64,000 bases of DNA from Mycolicibacterium agri (GCF_002553505.1 NZ_PDCP01000031.1:1-64000); one strand, 5' to 3'; shown: positions 34,285 through 43,462, numbered from the stretch's first letter. Numbers and translations are program-made. Notes: generated from the letters alone by a model not told the origin.

Positions 34285-35691
34285 TTGGTCACGGGCAACT
34301 ACGACCTGGTCGTTTCATCATCGACGATCGTTACACCCAACGGGCGGCGCAGCGGGCAAATCGGTGTCCGGCAAGGGCGGATCGTCACTATCCACGACGA
34401 TAAAGATCCGGTAAAGGCATCGCGCCGCATCGAGGCCGGCGACCGCCCGGTGATACCTGGAGTGATCGACACCCATGTCCACTTCCGTGATCCCGGATTC
34501 ACCCATAAGGAGGACTTCGAGAGTGGGACCCGTGCGGCTGCCGCTGGTGGTGTAACGACCGTTTTCGACATGCCAAATGTCATGCCGCCCACGACAAACG
34601 CGGCTGCGCTGCGCTCGCACTTGGAGAATGCGGCTGCCAAGGCGGTCGTTGACTTCGGGCACAACGCCTCGGCTGCCGAGCCTGACAACATCGCCGAACT
34701 GGCCGCGGCCGGTGCGACGGCATTCAAGATTTGGATGATGCCCGGTGCGGGTGGCTCGATGAAAGACACTGGCGGAACTTCGGTTACCGATCGGGCGGTT
34801 CTCTACCGCATCTTCGAGGAAGTTCATCGAACGGGCCTGCCCCTCTACGTCCATCCACACGATCACGAGCTCTACAACCTGTTTGCCAACCGCGAGAAGC
34901 AACGGTCGGGGCGCGACTTTCGCGCGTACGCGCGAGCTGTCAGGGGCGGTGACAGTGTAATTCTGAACACCGGTGTTGCAGTCGCGCTGGAAATGCAGCG
35001 GTCGGTGGGCACGAGACTCCATGTGCTTCACGTCGCCAGCAGAGAATCGGCAAGGCTGGTGCGGGCGGCCAAGGATCTGGGTAGAGCTGTTACCGCGGAA
35101 GCCAATCCGTACGCGTTGTTCGTCACTAACGATTGGTCCAACATCGAACGACTCGGACCATACGCGCTCAACGTCTGGACCCCCGAACGCGATGCTGAAG
35201 CCTTGTGGGCTGCGCTCGACGACGGAACGATCGATGTGGTCGCCAGCGACCATGGGCCGCACACATCGGAGGAAAAGGAGGTCGGCTGGACGGATATGTT
35301 CTCTGCTCCCGCCGGCACACCGTTCGTCGAACATTACCTGCGGCTGTTCCTCACCGCGGTGAACGCCGGCAGGATCACGCTGGAACGAGTTGTTGAACTC
35401 TGCTGCACTAACCCGGCGAAATTGACTGGTTTGGAGGGCAGAAAAGGCAGCATCGCGCCTGGGGCAGATGCCGATCTAGTGGTATTGGACATGGATCACG
35501 AGGAGGTGCTCGCCGCAGCCAATAGCCACTATCGGTGCGGCTGGGCTTCCACCGAGGGCATGCGGACTGTCGGTGCGCCGGTGATCACGATCCGCAGAGG
35601 CGAGGTCATTATGCGGGACGGAAAGGTCGACGCCGAAGCCGGCTCGGGGCGACTGGTGACACCGTGTCGGGGGCCGTGGAGTGAGCGTTGA
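34285..35691 (+). CDS. Allantoinase/hydantoinase-like cyclic amidohydrolase
   Basis: The 468-residue protein opens a cyclic ureide or amide ring. Superfamily residues are His64-x-His66 (DTHVHFRDPG), Lys148 (AFKIWMM), His190 (YVHPHD), a further His in LHVLHVAS and Asp in VVASDHGPH. AAAAGGVTTVFDMPN is typical of allantoinases and dihydroorotases. I propose a TTG start at 34285, which follows TGAGGGG and sits 49 nt after the transporter; the frame is open further upstream inside that gene. The 3' end overlaps the M28-type gene by 11 nt, so the two are coupled. Confidence 0.86.
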   Translation: MVTGNYDLVVSSSTIVTPNGRRSGQIGVRQGRIVTIHDDKDPVKASRRIEAGDRPVIPGVIDTHVHFRDPGFTHKEDFESGTRAAAAGGVTTVFDMPNVMPPTTNAAALRSHLENAAAKAVVDFGHNASAAEPDNIAELAAAGATAFKIWMMPGAGGSMKDTGGTSVTDRAVLYRIFEEVHRTGLPLYVHPHDHELYNLFANREKQRSGRDFRAYARAVRGGDSVILNTGVAVALEMQRSVGTRLHVLHVASRESARLVRAAKDLGRAVTAEANPYALFVTNDWSNIERLGPYALNVWTPERDAEALWAALDDGTIDVVASDHGPHTSEEKEVGWTDMFSAPAGTPFVEHYLRLFLTAVNAGRITLERVVELCCTNPAKLTGLEGRKGSIAPGADADLVVLDMDHEEVLAAANSHYRCGWASTEGMRTVGAPVITIRRGEVIMRDGKVDAEAGSGRLVTPCRGPWSER

Positions 35692-36916
35692 CAACCTCAC
35701 CGCCGACCTTTTGGCCCTGTGCCGGATCGGTGGCAGACTCGCTGGCACGCCAGGTGAGACCGCCGCTCGCGAGTATCTGACGGCGCGGCTAGCGGAGTGC
35801 ACTAAAAATGTTTACTTCCATGAGTTTTCGTTCTCCGGACGCATCCCCGTCGACAGCGAAGTGTCGATCGTCGAGCCGTCGCCGGCGGCGGTACCCAGTA
35901 TTGGCCTCGTCAACGCGCCGGCCACCCCCACAGGTGGCCTAACTGCGGCCCTGGTCGACCTCGGCCGCGGCGCGCCAGCGGACTTGGAGCGGGCCCCGGA
36001 TCTCACCGGTAAGGCTGCGCTGGTGCGGCACGAGTACATGTTCACCTCTGGCACCGTGCACCGGCGGCTGAAGTACCAGATGCTCAAGGAACGTGGAGCG
36101 ACTGCAATGCTGGTCGCGAACTGTCATCCGGGGCTGGGGCCAGTCGCCGGTGGGGTCGGGATCGGTGCGGACGACGACATGCCCGCCGTCGGTATTGACT
36201 GGGAAAGCGGAGAACGACTCAGGGATCTGTGCGCAACGTCGACCCCTATTGTTCGAATCCGCACGACCGTCGAACATCGGCAATGGCAACCTGGCAACGT
36301 CCTCGCCGACATCCCTGGGCAAACCGAGGAGATGATCGTCGTCTGTGCGCACTACGACGGTCATCCGATCGCCCACAGTGCCATTGACAATGCGTCAGGT
36401 GTGATCGGCGTGCTGGAGACGTGCCGCCGACTGGCACCTATCGCAGCTTCGCTGCGGCGAGGGATCCGCGTAGCGCTGTTCACGGTGGAGGAGTGGGGAC
36501 TGCAGGGCTCGCGTCGTTACCTCCAGGATCTCGATCCCCGAGAGCGTCAGCGCATCACCGCTGCGATCAACCTAGATTCCATAGTGGGTCACCCGCGCCT
36601 GTGTGCCCTCACGGGCGGCGATGAATCCATGGAGAAGCTCCTGCGGCATGTTTCAATCACGACGGGCCCTGTGATCAGGCCAGTGCGGGTGCATGCTCGA
36701 AATTCTGACCACTACAACTTTGCCGCGGAGGGCATCCCTGCGATGCGGCTGATCGCGGGCTACGACTACCCCGACTCGCAGACACGCTTTGTGTTGACCT
36801 CCGCCGATCGCATGGACCTTGTCGACATCGACCAACTGCAGCATGCTGCGACGGCGGCGCTCCGGCTGGTTCGGGCGGCATGTGAAGTCGAGGCCTGGGG
36901 TCAGTGGGGAAGATAG
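35681..36916 (+). CDS. M28-family zinc aminopeptidase/amidohydrolase
   Basis: The 411-residue protein has the co-catalytic zinc core of M28 peptidases: HYDGHP (His224), AIDNASG (Asp236), TVEEWGLQGS (Glu270/Glu271), and NLDS and SDHYNF segments further on. An inserted protease-associated-type domain occupies about 75-190. No signal peptide is visible, so it is probably cytosolic. The GTG start overlaps the allantoinase-like gene by 11 nt. In that position an N-carbamoyl or N-acyl amino acid hydrolase role is attractive; such steps are usually done by M20 enzymes, which makes this unusual. Confidence 0.85.
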   Translation: MSVDNLTADLLALCRIGGRLAGTPGETAAREYLTARLAECTKNVYFHEFSFSGRIPVDSEVSIVEPSPAAVPSIGLVNAPATPTGGLTAALVDLGRGAPADLERAPDLTGKAALVRHEYMFTSGTVHRRLKYQMLKERGATAMLVANCHPGLGPVAGGVGIGADDDMPAVGIDWESGERLRDLCATSTPIVRIRTTVEHRQWQPGNVLADIPGQTEEMIVVCAHYDGHPIAHSAIDNASGVIGVLETCRRLAPIAASLRRGIRVALFTVEEWGLQGSRRYLQDLDPRERQRITAAINLDSIVGHPRLCALTGGDESMEKLLRHVSITTGPVIRPVRVHARNSDHYNFAAEGIPAMRLIAGYDYPDSQTRFVLTSADRMDLVDIDQLQHAATAALRLVRAACEVEAWGQWGR

Positions 36917-36948
36917 CGACGGCGTACAGATCGGAGAACAAAGCGAAT

Positions 36949-38016
36949 ATGTCTAGTAGCGAAGTTAGTTCACGCCCCGGCATCCAGTTTGGGCTAAGCC
37001 TGCCCAATCGTGCGGTTCTGTTCGGTCTACCGGCCGAGGAACTCATCGAGGCTGGTGTGTCAGCAGAGAATACGGGTCTGTTCGGATCGCTGTGGGTCGG
37101 CGACAACCTGCTGTCCAAGCCTCGCCTTGAGTCCGTGGTCACCCTGACCGCTCTGGCTATGCGTACGCATCTTGTGCGGCTCGGCACGATTAGCATGGCC
37201 ACGTTCGCAATGCGCAATCCGGTATTCTTCGCGGCACAGTGGGCAAGTCTCGATCTCGTGTCCGGCGGCCGCACAATCCTTTCCGTATGCAACGGAGGAG
37301 CCGCAAGCGCTAGTCCCCGCCATGCGGCCGAACTCGCGGTCACCGGCGTCGCCAGCAACGAGCGCGTCGCTCGGTTGGAAGAGGGCATCGAAATCGTCCG
37401 TCGTTGCTGGGCAGATGGCACAGCAACCTACAACGGGACGTTCTACCAGTTCGAGGATATCGAAGTGCTTCCGAAACCCGCCCAGCCCAAAATTCCGATC
37501 ATCATCGCCGTGTCGCCTGCGGCCGACAAACCCAAGATTGAGGAACGCGCACTACGCCGTGTTGCCCGACTCGCCGACGGCTGGCAGACGGTCTTCGAGC
37601 CTGTCGATCGCATCGCGCGACGGTGGCAGGATATCCAGCGATACGCAGATGAGTACGGTCGCGCTGGCGAAATTGGCCATCTCAGCCAACACATCATGAT
37701 CAAGATCGATGACGACGCCGATCGTGGAATGGCCGATGGCACACGGTTTTTGCGCAAGTATTACGGGGAGAAGTCGTGGCAGACGTCGGCGCAGTACCTC
37801 CCGAACTTTTTGGCGGCAGGCCCTCCCAGCCAAATTGCCGACTGGATAACCAGGCGCATCGACGCCGGCGTGAACGTACCTGTCGTGCGGTTTGTCGATA
37901 TCGATCAGGACACGCAGCTAGAGCGCTTCTGCGCCGAAGTAGTACCTTCAATCGCCAGACATGCAGACATTTCAAGGGTGGAGCCGACCCCGAGCGCCCA
38001 GCTAGCTAGGGGCTAG
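36949..38016 (+). CDS. Luciferase-like (LLM) flavin-dependent oxidoreductase
   Basis: The roughly 355-residue protein is a bacterial-luciferase-fold monooxygenase or reductase using FMN or F420. It has the beta-barrel segments FGLSLPN, LWVGDNLLSKPR, RLGTISMATFAMRNPVFFA and the RLEEGIEIVRRCW helix. The ATG at 36949 has GGAGA upstream, but a GTG at 36904 overlapping the M28 gene by 13 nt is possible. It is last in the island operon, and its stop overlaps the convergent MBL gene by 4 nt. It may oxidise the heterocycle or a downstream acid. Confidence 0.85.
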   Translation: MSSSEVSSRPGIQFGLSLPNRAVLFGLPAEELIEAGVSAENTGLFGSLWVGDNLLSKPRLESVVTLTALAMRTHLVRLGTISMATFAMRNPVFFAAQWASLDLVSGGRTILSVCNGGAASASPRHAAELAVTGVASNERVARLEEGIEIVRRCWADGTATYNGTFYQFEDIEVLPKPAQPKIPIIIAVSPAADKPKIEERALRRVARLADGWQTVFEPVDRIARRWQDIQRYADEYGRAGEIGHLSQHIMIKIDDDADRGMADGTRFLRKYYGEKSWQTSAQYLPNFLAAGPPSQIADWITRRIDAGVNVPVVRFVDIDQDTQLERFCAEVVPSIARHADISRVEPTPSAQLARG

Positions 38017-38642
38017 TGGCCGCGGGCCACCCACTCGTCGTAGTGCACGATCTCGTCGCCGATGGTGGTCGAGTCGCCGTGGCCGGTGTAGACGACGGTC
38101 TCGCCGGGCAGCTTGCCGAGCCGGTTGGCGATCGAGTCCAGGATCGTCGGGAAGTCGGAGTACGACCGGCCGGTGGCGCCGGGACCGCCCTCGAACAGGG
38201 TGTCGCCGCTGAACACCGCGTTCAGTTCGGGCGCATACCAGCAGACCGACCCGGGCGAATGCCCCGGCGTGTGTATGGCACGCAGTTCGGTACCGGCGAC
38301 GCGCAACGTCTCGTTGTCGCCGACCGAGCGGAAGTCCTTGTCCGGATGGGTCATTCGCCACAACACGTCGTCGGCAGGGTGCAGCAGCACCGGCGCGTCG
38401 AGCGCCTCGCCCAAATCGGGCGCGACCGTGACATGGTCGTTGTGGCCGTGCGTGCACACCACCGCGATCACGTTGCGCCCGCCGACCGCGTCGACGATCG
38501 GGTCCGCTTTGTGGGCGGCGTCGAAGACCACCACCTCGTTCTCGTCGCCGACGATCCAGATGTTGTTGTCAACTTCCCAGCTGCCGCCGTCGAGTTCGAA
38601 CGTGCCGTGGGTGACAACGCGCTGTATCGGTCCGCCGTTCAT
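38013..38642 (-). CDS. Metallo-beta-lactamase-fold hydrolase (Rv2260-like)
   Basis: The 209-residue protein has the MBL zinc motif CTHGHNDH (about 64-71), HTPGHSPGS with a further ligand, SGDTLF and TGHG near the end. It follows mscR by 32 nt on the same strand, the Rv2259-Rv2260 order I recall from M. tuberculosis. It may hydrolyse S-formylmycothiol, the product of MscR acting on formaldehyde, but that is inference from the pairing. The ATG at 38642 has AGAGGAG 6 nt upstream; an ATG two codons earlier is less well spaced. Confidence 0.87.
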   Translation of the reverse strand: MNGGPIQRVVTHGTFELDGGSWEVDNNIWIVGDENEVVVFDAAHKADPIVDAVGGRNVIAVVCTHGHNDHVTVAPDLGEALDAPVLLHPADDVLWRMTHPDKDFRSVGDNETLRVAGTELRAIHTPGHSPGSVCWYAPELNAVFSGDTLFEGGPGATGRSYSDFPTILDSIANRLGKLPGETVVYTGHGDSTTIGDEIVHYDEWVARGH

Positions 38643-38674
38643 GTCCATCTCCTCTTCGCGCGAGCGCTCATCGG

Positions 38675-39760
38675 TCAGAACACCACCACTGAGCGCAGCA
38701 CCTCGCCCGCATGCATTTTGTGGAACGCATCTTCGATGTCGTCCAGACCGATGCGCTCGGACACGAACTTCTCCAGCGGCAGCCTGCCCTGTAGATAAAG
38801 GCTGATCAGCGTGGGGAAGTCGCGTTCGGGCAGGCAGTCGCCGTACCACGACGACTTCAGCGACCCGCCGCGGCTGAAGAAGTCGATCAATGGCATGTCG
38901 ATGCGCATGTCCGGAGTCGGAACACCTACCAGCACAACGGTTCCCGCGAGATCGCGCGCGTAGAACGCCTGCTTCCAGGTTTCCGGCCGGCCGACCGCGT
39001 CGATCACCACGTCGGCGCCGTTGCCGTCGGTGAGGTCCTGAATGGTCTCCACCGGGTCGAGTTCACGCGCGTTGATGGTGTGAGTGGCACCGAAATCCCT
39101 GGCCCAGTCCAGCTTCTTGTTGTCGGTGTCCACCGCGATGATCCGCTTGGCGCCGACCAGTCGCGAACCCGCGATCGCCGCGTCACCGACTCCGCCGCAC
39201 CCGATCACGGCGACGGTGTCGTCCCGGTTCACCGCGCCGGTGTTGATCGCCGCGCCGATGCCCGCCATCACGCCACATCCGAGCAGGCCGGCAACGGCCG
39301 GGTCGGCTTCGGGGTCGACCTTGGTGCACTGGCCTTCGTGCACCAGCGTCTTGTCGATGAAGGCGCCGATCCCGAGCGCGGGCGTCAGTTCGGTGCCATC
39401 GGTGAGTGTCATCTTCTGCGCGGCGTTGAAAGTGTCGAAGCACAGGTGGGGACGGCCGCGCTTGCATGCCCGGCACTGGCCGCACACCGCGCGCCAGTTC
39501 AGGATCACGAAGTCGCCGGGCTCGACGTTGGTCACGCCCGCGCCGACCGTTTCGACGACTCCTGCGGCCTCGTGGCCGAGCAGGAACGGGAACTCGTCGT
39601 TGATGCCGCCTTCGCGGTAGGTCAGGTCGGTATGGCAGACGCCGCAGGCCTGGATGTCGACGACCACCTCACCGGGCCCCGGATCGGGGATGACGACATC
39701 CACGACCTCGACCGATTCGCCCTTCTTCCGTGAAATCACTCCGCGCACTGTTTGACCCAT
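38675..39760 (-). CDS. mscR: S-(hydroxymethyl)mycothiol dehydrogenase / S-nitrosomycothiol reductase
   Basis: The 361-residue protein is a zinc-dependent medium-chain dehydrogenase. The catalytic zinc region is CGVCHTD (39-45) with HE in LLGHEAAG. The structural zinc cysteines are in CGQCRACKRGRPHLC. The NAD site is VIGCGGVGDAAI (about 184-195). Length and sequence fit mycobacterial MscR/AdhE2, which oxidises the mycothiol adduct of formaldehyde and reduces S-nitrosomycothiol. The ATG lies at the centre of a perfect 20-bp palindrome. The MBL gene downstream is probably co-transcribed. Confidence 0.9.
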   Translation of the reverse strand: MGQTVRGVISRKKGESVEVVDVVIPDPGPGEVVVDIQACGVCHTDLTYREGGINDEFPFLLGHEAAGVVETVGAGVTNVEPGDFVILNWRAVCGQCRACKRGRPHLCFDTFNAAQKMTLTDGTELTPALGIGAFIDKTLVHEGQCTKVDPEADPAVAGLLGCGVMAGIGAAINTGAVNRDDTVAVIGCGGVGDAAIAGSRLVGAKRIIAVDTDNKKLDWARDFGATHTINARELDPVETIQDLTDGNGADVVIDAVGRPETWKQAFYARDLAGTVVLVGVPTPDMRIDMPLIDFFSRGGSLKSSWYGDCLPERDFPTLISLYLQGRLPLEKFVSERIGLDDIEDAFHKMHAGEVLRSVVVF

Positions 39761-39769
39761 GGGTCAAAC
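39750..39769. promoter_or_regulatory. Perfect 20-bp palindrome over the mscR start codon
   Basis: GTTTGACCCA and TGGGTCAAAC abut with no spacer to make a perfect 20-bp palindrome. The mscR start codon is at 39758-39760, in its centre. A DNA-binding dimer here would block initiation, or the transcript could fold across the start. The first codons still encode MGQTV, so part of the symmetry lies in coding sequence. Confidence 0.5.
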
Positions 39770-39828
39770 CTTAGTGGCAGCGGTGTGAGGCTCGATAGGG
39801 GAACGCACCGCGAGCGGATAATGACGAA

Positions 39829-40605
39829 GTGAGCTCGATGCCGGTCCTCTACCTGAGCCACGGCGCCCCGCCGCTCGTCGACGACGACCTCTGGGTGTCA
39901 CAACTCAAGGCGTGGGTGGCTGACATTCCGGTGCCGGAGGCGATCCTGGTGGTCAGCGCCCATTGGGAGAGCGCGCCGCTGACGATCGGCTCCACCACCG
40001 CGGACACCCCGCTGACCTACGACTTCTGGGGGTTCCCGCAGCACTACTACGACGTGCGCTACGACGCGCCCGGTGCCCCGGAGCTGGCGGCCGCCGTGGC
40101 GGCGTTGATGCCCTCCGGGGAACCGGTCGCCCACGACCCGGATCGGCGGCTCGACCACGGCGCCTACGTCCCGCTGACGGTGATGTATCCGGTCGCGACC
40201 ATCCCCGTGCTGCAGATCTCGCTGCCCACCCTGGACCCGCAGCGGCTCCTACAGCTCGGCGAACGGCTGCGGACGCTGCGCGAGCAGGGGGTACTGCTGA
40301 TCGGGTCCGGCTTCACCACACACGGCCTGCCGTTCCTCGACGACCCGTCGCCGGACGCCACTCCGCCGGGGTGGTCGGTCGAGTTCGACCGCTGGGCGGC
40401 CGAACGGTTCGCCGCGGGAGATCTGGACGCGCTCATCGACTTTCGGCACAAGGCGCCGGGAATGCCGTACGCCCACCCGACCATCGAACACTTCTCGCCG
40501 CTGTTCGTGGCGCTCGGGGCGTCGGCCGACCCGGAGCAGGCGCCCCGACAGGTCATCGACGGCTACTGGATGGGCCTTGCCAAACGGTCCATCGAGCTTG
40601 TCTGA
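39829..40605 (+). CDS. LigB/DODA-type extradiol dioxygenase-like protein
   Basis: The 258-residue protein belongs to the class III extradiol (LigB-fold) group that includes E. coli YgiD/4,5-DOPA dioxygenase. Candidate metal ligands are His12 (YLSHGAPP), His45 (VSAHWES), the LDHGAYVPL histidine (about 109) and HPTIEHFSP near 214-219. Such enzymes cleave catechol-type rings with non-haem iron or zinc. It is too short to be a typical gallate dioxygenase (GalA). The GTG at 39829 is used; an ATG three codons later is possible. Confidence 0.82.
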   Translation: MSSMPVLYLSHGAPPLVDDDLWVSQLKAWVADIPVPEAILVVSAHWESAPLTIGSTTADTPLTYDFWGFPQHYYDVRYDAPGAPELAAAVAALMPSGEPVAHDPDRRLDHGAYVPLTVMYPVATIPVLQISLPTLDPQRLLQLGERLRTLREQGVLLIGSGFTTHGLPFLDDPSPDATPPGWSVEFDRWAAERFAAGDLDALIDFRHKAPGMPYAHPTIEHFSPLFVALGASADPEQAPRQVIDGYWMGLAKRSIELV

Positions 40606-40623
40606 CCCGATTACCTTTTAGTC

Positions 40624-42222
40624 GTGCACACCGAGCTCCTCCGGGCGGCACGGGCCGCACACCTGCGACGCGACTGGCGCGCCGCCTACGACGCCTTCAC
40701 GCAAGCGGCCGAGGAGGCGCCGCTGGGCACCGACGATCTCGACGCACTCGCGATGGCCGCCTGGCACCTGGGCTACGGCAAGGAGTCGGTCCGGCTCACC
40801 GAGCGCGTGTTCACGCAGCTGGCCCGCACCGACCCGCCGTCGGCGGCGATGAAGGCCGTCGAACTCAGCCTGGCGTGGCTCACGCGCGGCGACCTGAATA
40901 TCGCACAGGGCTGGATGAACCGGGCCCGCCGCCTGCTCGACGGCGCGCCCGAAGGGCCGGCCCACGGCTACCTGGCTTACCTGGATGCGGTAATGGCCGC
41001 GATGACCCATGACCGCGCACTCGCCGATCGGGTCGAGGCGATGCGCGAATTACGCAGCCGGTTGGACAACCCGGCGCTGACTGCGCTCGGCCTTGTCGCC
41101 GAGGCGCTGGCCGCCATCGGTGAGGCACGGATCGGCGAGGCCTACGCGCTTGTGGACGAGGCGATGTTGACGGTGGTGGCCGATCAGGTGCCCGTCGAGT
41201 GGGCCGGGGACATCTACTGCCTCCTGCTGAACCAGTGGCATCGACTGGCCGACTTCCCTCGCATGCATGCCTTGACGCAGTCGATGGAGCGGTGGTGCGC
41301 CGATTTCGCCGCGTCCAAAACCCTCGGCGGCGTATGCGACGTGCATCGCCTCCAACTGCGGGCCGCGATAGATGATTACCGCGAACTCGAGCACCGGTTG
41401 GTCACCACCAGCCAGGCGCTGGAGGACGTCAACACGTGGGCGGCGGGCGAAGGTTATTACCAGCTCGGCGAGGTGCTCCGGTTGCGTGGCGACGCCGACG
41501 CGGCGCTCGCCGCCTTCGAGCGGGCGCGCGCCCTTGGCATCGATCCGCAACCCGGTGAGGCGCTGCTGCACTGCCAGATGGGCGACGCGCAGAAGGCGTG
41601 GGCCGAGATACGGGTCGCGCTGGCCCAGCACGACCGGCTGGCACGGATGCGAATGCTGCGCGGCGCAGTCGAAATCGCCCTTGCCCGTGACGACTTGGAC
41701 GAAGCCGACCGCCACTGTCGCGGACTGGAGGAGGGGGCTAAGGCATTCGGAACACCGGGCTTCCGTGCGTGGGCGGCGCACGCGCGCGGCGCGGTCATGG
41801 TGCGACAGGGCAAATACAGCGACGCGCTGGTCGCACTGGAGGCCGCGCTGGTCGAATACCGTGTCCAGAAGTCGCGTTACGACACAGCCCAGGTTTATGA
41901 GTGGATGGCGCTGGCCCATCGCGGTCTCGGCGAGAACGACGTCGCCGCGGCCGACATCGCCACCGCGCAGAGCATCTACGACCAACTCGGCGTCGAGCCG
42001 GCAGGGATCTGCGGTGCGGAGTCGCCGGGAGGACTCACCAAGCGGGAAATCGAGATCCTTACCGCGATCGCCGGCGGCGCCACCAACCGGCAAGTCGCAC
42101 AGCGGATTTTCATCAGCGAGAAGACGGTGGCACGACACCTGGCCAACATCTATGCCAAGGTGGGAGTTTCGTCCCGCACCGCAGCCGTGGCCTGGGCGCA
42201 CGAGCACAACCTGCTGAAATAA
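40624..42222 (+). CDS. LuxR-type regulator with helical repeat domain (paralogue 1)
   Basis: The 532-residue protein has about 460 residues of alpha-helical, TPR-like repeats (LGTDDLDALAMAAWHLG, GDLNIAQGWMNRARRLL, YYQLGEVLRLRGDADAALAAFERA). A C-terminal LuxR helix-turn-helix follows (about 470-530; LTKREIEILTAIAGGATNRQVAQRIFISEKTVARHLANIYAK). There is no receiver or ATPase domain. A close relative of the same plan lies at 43463, with a methyltransferase between them. The GTG start is 18 nt after the dioxygenase stop. The signal sensed is unknown. Confidence 0.87.
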   Translation: MHTELLRAARAAHLRRDWRAAYDAFTQAAEEAPLGTDDLDALAMAAWHLGYGKESVRLTERVFTQLARTDPPSAAMKAVELSLAWLTRGDLNIAQGWMNRARRLLDGAPEGPAHGYLAYLDAVMAAMTHDRALADRVEAMRELRSRLDNPALTALGLVAEALAAIGEARIGEAYALVDEAMLTVVADQVPVEWAGDIYCLLLNQWHRLADFPRMHALTQSMERWCADFAASKTLGGVCDVHRLQLRAAIDDYRELEHRLVTTSQALEDVNTWAAGEGYYQLGEVLRLRGDADAALAAFERARALGIDPQPGEALLHCQMGDAQKAWAEIRVALAQHDRLARMRMLRGAVEIALARDDLDEADRHCRGLEEGAKAFGTPGFRAWAAHARGAVMVRQGKYSDALVALEAALVEYRVQKSRYDTAQVYEWMALAHRGLGENDVAAADIATAQSIYDQLGVEPAGICGAESPGGLTKREIEILTAIAGGATNRQVAQRIFISEKTVARHLANIYAKVGVSSRTAAVAWAHEHNLLK

Positions 42223-42323
42223 CGTGCTGAAAAAGTCGGACTACGTCGCGTCACCATCGCGCCAGGTCAAAATACACACTTTCGCCCATACCGCGGGCCG
42301 TCCTGGCCGCTTACGTTTTGGCC

Positions 42324-43388
42324 ATGACGACAATCGATGAAACGGCGACGAGTGAGTTCGCTGATCGCATCATCGGGGCAATCGACAGCGCGAGCCTGGC
42401 CATCCTGCTGTCGATCGGCCACCAAACCGGCTTGTTCGACACGATGGCTGAACTGCCAGCGGCCACCAGCGCCCAAATCGCGGATGCCGCAGGCCTCAAC
42501 GAGCGCTATGTGCGCGAGTGGCTCGGCGGGCTGGTGGCTGGACGGGTCGTCGACTACGACGCCGATGCCGCGACCTACCTCCTGCCACGCGACCATGCCG
42601 CCGTGCTGACCCGAGCGGCCGGACCCGACAACCTGGCCCGCGTCGCGCAATTCATCGCGCTGCTCGGCGAAGTGGAGCAGAAGATCATCGGCTGTTTCCA
42701 CAACGGTGGAGGGCTGCCGTACAGCGAATACCCGCGCTTCCACAAGCTGATGGCCGAGCAGAGCGGCGAGGTGTTCGACGCCGCGCTCGTCGACACCATC
42801 CTGCCGCTTGTCGAGGGACTGCCGGACCGGCTGCGCGCCGGCGCCGACGTCGCCGACATCGGCTGCGGTAGCGGCCATGCCATCAACGTGATGGCGCAGG
42901 CCTTTCCGGCGAGCCGGTTCACCGGAGTCGACTTCTCCGAGGAGGGACTCGGTGTCGGCCGCGCGGAGGCGCAGCAGCTGGGCCTGCAGAACGCGACATT
43001 CGTCGCGCGCGACGTCGCCGCCCTCGATTTGACCGACGCCTACGACGTCATCACCGTGTTCGACGCGATCCATGACCAGGCGCACCCGGCGCGGGTGCTG
43101 CAGAACATCTACCGCGCGCTGCGGCCGGGCGGGGTTCTGTTGATGGTCGACATCAAAGCGTCGTCGCGCCTCGACGAGAACGTCGGTGTCCCGCTCGCGA
43201 CCTATCTCTACACCGTCTCGACGTGCCACTGCATGAGCGTGTCGCTGGGTCTCGACGGGGCAGGCCTGGGGACCTGCTGGGGCCGACAGCTGGCCGAGTC
43301 CATGCTGGCCGATGCCGGGTTCCGCGAGGTGACCGTCACCGAGATCGAGTCCGATCCGCTGAACAACTACTACATCGCGCGAAAGTAG
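42324..43388 (+). CDS. Class I SAM-dependent methyltransferase with N-terminal winged helix (Rv2258c-like)
   Basis: The 354-residue protein has a winged-helix dimerisation domain (about 10-85; LLSIGHQTGLFDTMAELPAATSAQIADAAGLNERYVREWLGGL). A methyltransferase core follows with motif I VADIGCGSGHAINV (about 178-191), VDFSEEG and a motif with MVDIKASS. Annotation often calls such proteins transcriptional regulators because of the N-terminal helix-turn-helix. The layout recalls Rv2258c, also next to mscR. It lies between two paralogous LuxR genes in one direction. The substrate is unknown. Confidence 0.85.
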   Translation: MTTIDETATSEFADRIIGAIDSASLAILLSIGHQTGLFDTMAELPAATSAQIADAAGLNERYVREWLGGLVAGRVVDYDADAATYLLPRDHAAVLTRAAGPDNLARVAQFIALLGEVEQKIIGCFHNGGGLPYSEYPRFHKLMAEQSGEVFDAALVDTILPLVEGLPDRLRAGADVADIGCGSGHAINVMAQAFPASRFTGVDFSEEGLGVGRAEAQQLGLQNATFVARDVAALDLTDAYDVITVFDAIHDQAHPARVLQNIYRALRPGGVLLMVDIKASSRLDENVGVPLATYLYTVSTCHCMSVSLGLDGAGLGTCWGRQLAESMLADAGFREVTVTEIESDPLNNYYIARK

Positions 43389-43462
43389 GCGGTTGGCGCC
43401 AATCGGACCGGCATGGTCAAAGCGACCACCGCGGAGGTGGGCAGGCATAGCGTTGCGGTCAG

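Noticed and set aside
39829..40605. Assignment as the missing gallate dioxygenase (GalA) for the gal-like operon
   Set aside because: The protein is much shorter than GalA, resembles YgiD/DODA, and is about 8 kb away in an unrelated backbone context.
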